Assembly (NCBI GenBank): GCA_002372465.1 | Contig: DFGW01000164.1 | Coordinates: 1 to 12,424, forward strand | Source of the DNA: Butyrivibrio sp. UBA3740 | GTDB taxonomy: Bacteria > Bacillota > Clostridia > Lachnospirales > Lachnospiraceae | DNA length: 12,424 nucleotides | Direction: 5' to 3' | In this document: piece by piece, positions 7,602 to 12,424 of the stretch | How positions within the stretch are numbered: the first letter of the stretch is position 1 | Layout: each line of letters starts with the position of its first letter | Position numbers and translations under genes: made by a program | The notes under the pieces: model-generated | The model's database searches: none | Seen by the model: only the letters and a program-made list of their open reading frames with translations | Told to the model about the DNA's origin: nothing

Positions 7602-8113
7602 TGTGCACCTCCTGTAGGAAGGGTTACCCCCTTGACCTTCTGAGTTTTTCTCTCCTGTGCTGTCATATGGAGGGGATCTTCCTCTCCCACAACCAAAGTC
7701 TCACCGTCATTAAGGGCAGCGTCATGCAAAGGCCCCGAATTCATATCAGAAAGAACAAGTGCTGCAAACCTGTCATAGTTGTCGTCATCTATAACAGGAA
7801 AATGATATTTCATCCGATACCAGTGATCCGGGTCATATCCTGCATCACCAATATAGAGTCTGTCTGCAGTATCAGCCACCTCAGAAGCCCCAGCTTTTTC
7901 TCCGGGTTCAAGACCTGCATCCTCGCAAAAAAGCACAGCGTAAGCCTTAAGAATCCTGTCCCTTACAGTCTCATCGCTTCCGCTCTTATTCTTACGTCCT
8001 GTGGGCAAATCCATTATCTCGTAGTAAAAATCCCGGCAGCTTTCATCCTCATCAAAATGAACAATAGCCTCATAAAACTTTTTTACATCAATGTCCTTAA
8101 CACTTAAAGCCAT
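7598..8113 (-). CDS. Hypothetical acidic protein, 171 residues
   Basis: I do not recognise a family. The product is hydrophilic and rich in Asp/Glu, with no signal peptide or membrane segment, so it is probably cytoplasmic. The most structured-looking part is the aromatic/acidic stretch around residues 87-126 (YDPDHWYRMKYHFP, DDDNYDRFAALVLSDM), preceded by a predicted helix near 49-66. The C-terminal ~20 residues are basic and Gly/Thr-rich. A GGGGG run at 8123-8127, 9 nt before the ATG, is a modest ribosome binding site. It lies 17 nt after the carboxypeptidase-like gene and overlaps the response regulator start by 4 nt. Context suggests co-expression with the regulator, perhaps as an input or partner protein, but the sequence does not show that. 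Confidence 0.75.
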   Translation of the reverse strand: MALSVKDIDVKKFYEAIVHFDEDESCRDFYYEIMDLPTGRKNKSGSDETVRDRILKAYAVLFCEDAGLEPGEKAGASEVADTADRLYIGDAGYDPDHWYRMKYHFPVIDDDNYDRFAALVLSDMNSGPLHDAALNDGETLVVGEEDPLHMTAQERKTQKVKGVTLPTGGAQ

Positions 8114-8130
8114 ACGTCCAATCCCCCAAA

Positions 8131-9216
8131 TCAGTCAATATAAGTAATGTTAAGATCATTTCCCTTTGCTGTAACCTTGGCTCTGGCCCCCATTATAACA
8201 GGGAGCTGTGGATCCACATGACCTATCTCAGCATCCATTACAATAGGAACGCCCATATCGCCAACTGCTCCCGTAACAGCATTATACTGATCACATCCAA
8301 GCTGGTTCTGCTTCCAGGCGTCCATAGGTCTTCCTATAATAAAGCCCTTTGCCCCATCAAGCCAGCCGGCTTCCTTAAGGCACCAAATACTGCGCCTTAT
8401 TGACATGGGATTAAGCTCGCAGGCTTCAAATACCCATATGATATCAGGATTATTCTTCTTAAATTCCTTAACCTCGTCAAATCTGGTTCCACAGATATTG
8501 ACCAGTATATCAAGGCAGCCTCCAAGAAGTACGCCTTCCATCTCTATCAAAGAGTCTCCGGCTTTTTCAAGGCTTTGGCACTTTGGCATATAGGAAACCA
8601 GCTCTCTGTCAGCATTGTAGGCATAGCAGCATCTAAGCTCCTCCTTGGTGTAGACCTTGGGCTCTTCAGAGTTTTCCCTGGCCTTTTCATCTACCTTAGG
8701 CTCAACAAATCTCTTATATCCGTCAAAAGAGCTCTTGGTTCCCTCAAGGATTGCAAATGAATCCTTTTCTGTCTCCTCCCACTCCTTAGAAAAACCGGAA
8801 ATACAAGGTCCATATATTGCCTGGGTATTGGAAATGGTAACAAGAGGAAAGACAAAATTGGTATTGTCTGAATAACCTATGTACCACTTGGGTTCACAGT
8901 TTCCAAGCTCCTCAAAATCCACATTGCTGATGGTCTCGCACATCAGCTCTCCGCCTCCGGCAGAAATTATGGCATCTATATCAGACCGCTTATAGAACTC
9001 CATCAGTTCTTTTCCGCAAACCTCAGGGTCCGTGCTGATGCCAATGCCGTCGCCCTTTCTGGCAGTATCTCCCTCAAGGATCTTATAGCCTCTCTGTCTT
9101 ATGGCATCTTCTGACATGTCGATCATAATGTTGTAGGGTTCAATAAAAGCACCAAAGGATGGCGCAGTGATTCCGATTGTGTCTCCGGGCTTTATGCTCC
9201 TTGGTCTTCTTACCAT
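8131..9216 (-). CDS. S66-family LD-carboxypeptidase / MccF-like peptidase
   Basis: S66 serine peptidases cleave LD-linkages in murein tetrapeptides during cell-wall recycling (LdcA), or amide bonds of peptide-nucleotide antibiotics such as microcin C7 (MccF). The 361-residue protein has an N-terminal half with KPGDTIGITAPS at 9-20 and AIISAGGGE at 82-90. The nucleophile elbow is GYSDNT, with Ser116. The C-terminal half has LLGGCLDIL at 230-238, FEACE at 263-267 (catalytic Glu264 or Glu267) and IGHVDPQLP with His333. There is no signal peptide, consistent with a cytosolic recycling role. The length and the insertion at ~160-220 look more MccF-like than classical LdcA (~300 residues). AAAGGAG lies 6 nt before the ATG, within the end of the upstream gene, which stops 3 nt before this start. 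Confidence 0.85.
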   Translation of the reverse strand: MVRRPRSIKPGDTIGITAPSFGAFIEPYNIMIDMSEDAIRQRGYKILEGDTARKGDGIGISTDPEVCGKELMEFYKRSDIDAIISAGGGELMCETISNVDFEELGNCEPKWYIGYSDNTNFVFPLVTISNTQAIYGPCISGFSKEWEETEKDSFAILEGTKSSFDGYKRFVEPKVDEKARENSEEPKVYTKEELRCCYAYNADRELVSYMPKCQSLEKAGDSLIEMEGVLLGGCLDILVNICGTRFDEVKEFKKNNPDIIWVFEACELNPMSIRRSIWCLKEAGWLDGAKGFIIGRPMDAWKQNQLGCDQYNAVTGAVGDMGVPIVMDAEIGHVDPQLPVIMGARAKVTAKGNDLNITYID

Positions 9217-9219
9217 AAC

Positions 9220-10314
9220 TTACTCCTTTGTGTCTGAATTTATGTCTGCAAGCTTAGAGTAGCTCTTTCTGTAATGTCTGTTCATCTTCATGCATTCAAG
9301 CTTTGAAAGATAGTGGCCCTCGCCATTTCTCATAACAGCCGTATATGCAATACAGCCCTTATCAAGAACGATTGCAACTGCCATGGCTTCGTCCTGTGTA
9401 GGCCCAACGCAGTAAGCACCATCCTTAGGTGAGAACACCACATTGACCTTCTTCTTGATATTGTTATAGATTTCGTCCTCATTGTTGGGGATCTTAACGG
9501 AAACACCGATAAGTTGTGCAAAATCATCCAAAAGAGGTCTCATGTGATTAGCTCTTCTGGATACAGTCATTACAGCGTCGGATTTATTATGAACAATGTA
9601 GGAAACATCCGGTCTTCTGGCATAAATCTGCTGATGGATATTCTTAACTCTCTCAGGAGTATCCTTATGGTCGTAGACGATCTTTCCATCCTCCAGATGA
9701 GAATTATAGCCGTTCTCAACCCCGTGTACCATGTCAGTCTTGCAAACATCTATGAGGAAATCGTTACAGGCACTCTCCATCATCTGCGCAACAAAGACAG
9801 CATCCTTGAAATCAGCCCCAAGACAGAGCGTTCCATGATTGGCCATGATTATGCCATTAGCATCCTTGTATTTATGAAGTGTTCTGGCCACATTGTCAGC
9901 AAGCTTTTGTGTACCCGGAAGTGCGTAAGTAGCTACGGGAATGGTAACATCCTCATCTTCATAGTATGAAAAAACCTTCTTTATACCAAGTGTTCCGGCG
10001 CAGGAAGCATATACCTGATGAGTATGAACTATAAACCATGCATCCTTCCTGACTTTGTAAGCTGCTGCATGTACCTTTAATTCACTGGAGGGCTTATAGT
10101 CACCCTCATAAGTCAGATCACTTATCCTTATCAGTGATATCATCTCGGGAGTCAGATCCTCATATCTGATACCACTTGGAGTGATGAGAAAATGGTCCTC
10201 ATCAACCCTGCTGCTTATATTTCCCCATGTTCTTACTAAGAGCCCCAGCTCGTGGAGCTGTCTTGATACATTAATTATCTGTTCTCTTGCTTCAAGCAAT
10301 TCGTTCTGATTCAT
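9220..10314 (-). CDS. Class II aldolase/adducin-like protein with a degenerate second copy
   Basis: The N-terminal ~195 residues form a class II aldolase domain (fuculose-1-phosphate aldolase/adducin fold), a metal-dependent family acting on sugar phosphates. Catalytic Glu78 is in SSELKVH, metal ligands His97 and His99 are in HTHQ, and the third, His160, is in MANHGT. At 364 residues the protein is much longer than the usual ~210. The segment ~220-345 looks like a diverged repeat of the domain: YARRPDVSYIVHNKSDA mirrors YKVRKDAWFIVHTHQVY, and PKDGAYCVGPTQDEAMAVA mirrors ANHGTLCLGADFKDAVFVA, but metal ligands are missing (HTH is HNK; H160 is not retained). The ATG at 10314, just after AGGGG in the end of proA, is preferred over one at 10350 without a site. 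One base separates it from the proA stop. The substrate cannot be inferred. Confidence 0.85.
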   Translation of the reverse strand: MNQNELLEAREQIINVSRQLHELGLLVRTWGNISSRVDEDHFLITPSGIRYEDLTPEMISLIRISDLTYEGDYKPSSELKVHAAAYKVRKDAWFIVHTHQVYASCAGTLGIKKVFSYYEDEDVTIPVATYALPGTQKLADNVARTLHKYKDANGIIMANHGTLCLGADFKDAVFVAQMMESACNDFLIDVCKTDMVHGVENGYNSHLEDGKIVYDHKDTPERVKNIHQQIYARRPDVSYIVHNKSDAVMTVSRRANHMRPLLDDFAQLIGVSVKIPNNEDEIYNNIKKKVNVVFSPKDGAYCVGPTQDEAMAVAIVLDKGCIAYTAVMRNGEGHYLSKLECMKMNRHYRKSYSKLADINSDTKE

Positions 10315-10315
10315 T

Positions 10316-11560
10316 TTAACCCCTGATCTGTCCTTCCCCAATGATCTCATATTTATATGAGGTTAACTCCTTAAGTCCCATAGGACCTCTCGCATGAAGT
10401 TTCTGCGTGCTGATTCCAATCTCAGCTCCCAGGCCAAACTCAAAGCCATCAGTAAACCTGGTTGAGGCGTTGACATAGACGCATGCTGCATCTACCCTGT
10501 CAAGAAATCTCTTGGCAGTTGCCTGATTCTCTGTAATGATTGCCTCAGAATGTCCTGTGTTGTATTTATTGATATGGGCTATGGCTTCGTCCACATCCTT
10601 TACTGTTTTTACAGATATAATATAGTCCAGATACTCTTTTCCAAAGTCCTCTTCCGTGGCTACAAGGGCGCCTTCAATAAAGCTTCTGCTCTCATCATCA
10701 GCTCTTACTTCCACCTTGTTGTCATTCATTGCCTTTGCAAAAAGAGGCAGAAACCTCTCTTTAATGTCCTTGTGAACAACTAAAGACTCAGCAGCATTGC
10801 ACACACCAATCCTCTGGGTCTTGGCATTTATTATGATGGGAATAGCTTTATCAAGGTCAGCATCTTTATCAACATAGATATGGCAATTACCGGTTCCGGT
10901 CTCAATAACAGGTATGTTGGAGTTTTCTGTGACAGCCCTGATAAGTCCCGCACTGCCTCTTGGGATCAGAACATCCACATACTGCTTCATGGTCATGAAC
11001 TCCTTGGTAACAGCCCTGTCCGTATCCTCAATAAGCTGTACAGCATCAGGGGTAACTCCGCACTCTGAAAGGGCTTGGCGGATATATTTAACAATAGCTA
11101 TATTACTATGAATACAGTCGCTCCCTCCTTTTAAAATACATGCATTGCCCGATTTGAACGTCAGCGCAAATGCATCAGGAGTAACATTAGGTCTGGACTC
11201 GTATATGATTCCAACTACTCCCATTGGAACTCTGACTTTTTTTATCTTTAGTCCATTAGGTCTAATGAAGTGCTCTATTTCCTCTCCAATAGGATCTGGG
11301 AGCTCAGCAACCTGTCTTATGCCTTCCTGAATAGCCTCAAGCCTTGACTGAGTCAAAGTCAATCTATCCAAAAGTCCGGGATGCATTCCATTCTTCTTGG
11401 CATTTTCCACATCAATATTGTTAGCCTCAATTATTTCCCTGGCATTGTCAATAAGTGCCTCTCCAACCTTAAACAGCGCTTCATTCTTTGTTTCTGTACT
11501 TAAATACTGTACATCATACTTGGCCTGCGCCGCTCTCTTACAAAGATCCACAAGTGCCAT
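10316..11560 (-). CDS. proA: Gamma-glutamyl phosphate reductase (glutamate-5-semialdehyde dehydrogenase)
   Basis: ProA reduces gamma-glutamyl phosphate with NADPH to glutamate-5-semialdehyde, the second step of proline synthesis, in the cytoplasm. The 414-residue product has normal family length and an aldehyde-dehydrogenase fold. Clear motifs are VPMGVVGIIYESRPNVTPDA at 111-130, the Lys/Gly-rich KGGSDCIHSN segment near 144-153, the catalytic Cys254 in TQRIGVCNAAES, and the C-terminal signature FGLGAEIGISTQKLHARGP. The ATG at 11560 is chosen because a perfect AGGAGG at 11568-11573 lies 7 nt upstream; an in-frame ATG at 11587 lies before that site. It heads the five-gene minus-strand run. The usual partner proB (glutamate 5-kinase) is not adjacent on either side. 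Confidence 0.96.
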   Translation of the reverse strand: MALVDLCKRAAQAKYDVQYLSTETKNEALFKVGEALIDNAREIIEANNIDVENAKKNGMHPGLLDRLTLTQSRLEAIQEGIRQVAELPDPIGEEIEHFIRPNGLKIKKVRVPMGVVGIIYESRPNVTPDAFALTFKSGNACILKGGSDCIHSNIAIVKYIRQALSECGVTPDAVQLIEDTDRAVTKEFMTMKQYVDVLIPRGSAGLIRAVTENSNIPVIETGTGNCHIYVDKDADLDKAIPIIINAKTQRIGVCNAAESLVVHKDIKERFLPLFAKAMNDNKVEVRADDESRSFIEGALVATEEDFGKEYLDYIISVKTVKDVDEAIAHINKYNTGHSEAIITENQATAKRFLDRVDAACVYVNASTRFTDGFEFGLGAEIGISTQKLHARGPMGLKELTSYKYEIIGEGQIRG

Positions 11561-11616
11561 AAGCTCTCCTCCTGTATCCCAAGTCATAATATCTTAAAAA
11601 AATATAAACTCCCTAA

Positions 11617-11645
11617 ATTATCCCATAAAGCCGCACAAAAGTCCA
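11617..11645 (-). promoter_or_regulatory. Promoter of the proA-led operon
   Basis: On the minus strand TGGACT at 11640-11645 (four of six -35 matches) and GATAAT at 11617-11622 (five of six) are separated by exactly 17 nt. Transcription would start about 50 nt upstream of the proA ATG. The -35 lies only ~13 nt from the edge of the large hairpin element, so the element is just upstream of the promoter and not in the predicted transcript. Confidence 0.55.
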
Positions 11646-11657
11646 TGATTTATCCAA

Positions 11658-11838
11658 TACGTAAGGCCGGGCAAATCGGGAGGGCGAAATAACTCGTACA
11701 GACGTCGCAGGCCTTAGATTTTGGTCGGCACTTAGCGCCTGTTCTTTAGGCGCTTAGTACCGTTACCAAAAATCTTAGAGCGAAAGCGTGCCAAGAAGCT
11801 GGACGAGTTATGGAGCCCTCCCAATTTGCCCAGCCGTA
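11658..11838. repeat. Large near-complete inverted-repeat element (structured, non-coding)
   Basis: The interval folds almost entirely on itself. Outer arms: 11669-11676 with 11824-11831 (8 bp), 11678-11685 with 11815-11822 (8 bp), 11689-11697 with 11803-11811 (9 bp) and 11699-11701 with 11799-11801 (3 bp). These are broken only by single mismatches and a 3x3 loop (GAA against GGA). After an asymmetric internal loop, an inner stem runs 11716-11725 with 11765-11775 (one bulged A), 11726-11728 with 11760-11762, 11730-11732 with 11756-11758, and 11734-11740 with 11748-11754, closing a GTTCTTT loop. GGC/GCC and TAC/GTA extend the base. It is visibly more GC-rich than the flanking DNA, and no open frame of note occurs in it. 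It may be a MITE-like palindromic repeat or a structured RNA; neither can be proved from one copy. No clear target-site duplication is seen. Confidence 0.85.
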
Positions 11839-11845
11839 CTAATGT

Positions 11846-11875
11846 AAAAACAGCCGGGACCCAAAGTCCCGGCTG
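11846..11875 (-). terminator. Intrinsic terminator of the beta-galactosidase gene
   Basis: A perfect 10-bp GC-rich stem (CAGCCGGGAC at 11851-11860 with its complement at 11866-11875) closes a 5-nt loop. On the minus strand it is followed directly by five T residues (11850-11846). It begins 6 nt after the beta-galactosidase stop codon, so that gene is transcriptionally separated from the proA run. With the proA promoter and the large hairpin element it accounts for most of the 321-nt gene-free interval 11561-11881. Confidence 0.9.
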
Positions 11876-11881
11876 CTTATC

Positions 11882-12424
11882 TTAAATACCCCTGAAGAAG
11901 AACTCGAAGCTGAGCTTACCTTCTCTAGGAAGAAGAAACTGCGGATGAGGTTTAGCCCCCCAGCTGTCATCACCCGCGATACCCATCTGACCCATTGATG
12001 CACGCACAACTGTGTAATGAACCTTTGGAAGCTCATAGTGGTGCATCGCATTTTCAATCTCATGCGGTGTATAAGGAAGAGCACTGAAGTAGAATGGCTT
12101 TCCGAAGAACATCATTCCCCTTCCTCTCTTATCTGTAACCTTTGCATATCTGACATCACACTTGTTGCCACATTCCTGAGGCACAAGGTATTTAGCCATA
12201 TTGTCTTTTACCTCGTTGTGATAAACTCCAAGCTTACCGCCGCGCTTCCTGTCAGCATAGGTCTCATCAGGACCAAGACCGTACCAGGTAAGCTGGTCAA
12301 AATCAGCGTTTAACTTAAAGAGCATACCAAACTCAGGCATATCCGGAAGTCCCTCTACACAATCGTAGTCCATTGCGCATCTGATGGTTCCGTCTCCAAA
12401 TACCTCGTAGGTAACAAAGCATAC
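11882..12424 (-). CDS. lacZ: Glycoside hydrolase family 2 beta-galactosidase, C-terminal part
   Basis: The last 180 residues of a LacZ-type beta-galactosidase are visible; the rest lies beyond the right edge, so no start can be given. The enzyme hydrolyses terminal beta-galactosides such as lactose. The segment is the C-terminal 'small chain' beta-sandwich domain. It shows LTWYGLGPDETYADRK, LVPQECGNKCDVRYAKV, FSALPYTPHEIENAMHHYEL and the hallmark GDDSWGAKPHPQFLL near the end, the region that completes the active site in E. coli LacZ. The catalytic glutamates are in the missing part. The frame ends naturally at TAA (11882-11884), followed by a strong terminator. The family is certain; the exact substrate and the lacZ symbol are less so, since rumen bacteria often carry several GH2 paralogues. 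Confidence 0.9.
   Translation of the reverse strand, partial: VCFVTYEVFGDGTIRCAMDYDCVEGLPDMPEFGMLFKLNADFDQLTWYGLGPDETYADRKRGGKLGVYHNEVKDNMAKYLVPQECGNKCDVRYAKVTDKRGRGMMFFGKPFYFSALPYTPHEIENAMHHYELPKVHYTVVRASMGQMGIAGDDSWGAKPHPQFLLPREGKLSFEFFFRGI

Noticed and set aside
7667..8107. 146-codon plus-strand open frame opposite the 171-residue gene
   Set aside because: The minus-strand frame fits the operon spacing and the GTGA overlap with the response regulator. The plus-strand frame has no strong ribosome binding site or operon context.
11658..11838. 6S RNA, integron attC site, retron or group II intron as an identity for the hairpin element
   Set aside because: It is a long hairpin, but I see no promoter and terminator pair for an RNA gene, no integrase, reverse transcriptase or gene cassette nearby, and no catalytic-intron landmarks. 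None of these names is supported.
11831..11862. Direct repeat of CAGCCG between the element edge and the terminator stem
   Set aside because: Six bases shared by two GC-rich stems is within chance expectation and shows no duplication of flanks.

Overview
The window looks like a chromosomal segment of a low-to-moderate GC Firmicute, most likely a rumen or gut Lachnospiraceae of the Butyrivibrio/Pseudobutyrivibrio type. This is an inference from protein character, strong AGGAGG-type ribosome binding sites, AT-rich intergenic DNA and gene content. No phage, transposase, CRISPR, tRNA or rRNA gene is visible. Most genes are housekeeping or transport genes, and the main unexplained signals lie in the right half.

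Layout. (1) 1-404, minus: 5' part of a membrane-anchored protein running off the left edge. (2) 405-589: AT-rich divergent promoter region. (3) 590-1699, plus: aroC (chorismate synthase), apparently monocistronic, ending in a bidirectional terminator. (4) 1769-2836, minus: a lactonase-family beta-propeller protein, convergent with aroC. (5) 2837-3000: divergent promoters, with a good sigma-A-type promoter for the pot operon overlaid by two perfect dyads. (6) 3001-6736, plus: potABCD, a complete spermidine/putrescine ABC importer (ATPase, two permeases, lipoprotein receptor) with overlapping or nearly abutting genes. (7) 6738-6787: a perfect 20-bp stem hairpin between converging genes.

(8) 11560 down to 6786, minus: a tightly packed five-gene run transcribed proA, class II aldolase-like gene, S66 LD-carboxypeptidase-like gene, unknown 171-residue gene, then a response regulator with a winged-helix output domain. 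Gaps are 1, 3, 17 and -3 nt, so they probably form one operon from a promoter at about 11617-11645. The combination is unusual: a proline-biosynthesis enzyme without proB, a duplicated aldolase whose second half has lost its metal ligands, a murein/peptide hydrolase and an orphan response regulator without a kinase.

(9) 11658-11838: a ~180-nt non-coding element that folds almost end to end into one imperfect hairpin, sitting just upstream of the proA promoter. It is the most interesting unexplained structure here, either a palindromic dispersed repeat (MITE-like) or a structured RNA. (10) 11882-12424, minus: the C-terminal part of a GH2 beta-galactosidase, cut by the right edge and followed by its own terminator.

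How the genes work together: potABCD brings polyamines into the cell. aroC completes the shikimate pathway. The beta-galactosidase suggests use of galactosides. The five-gene run would put glutamate-semialdehyde formation, a metal-dependent aldolase-like enzyme and a peptidoglycan-fragment hydrolase under the same transcript as a response regulator; that link is inferred from gene order only.
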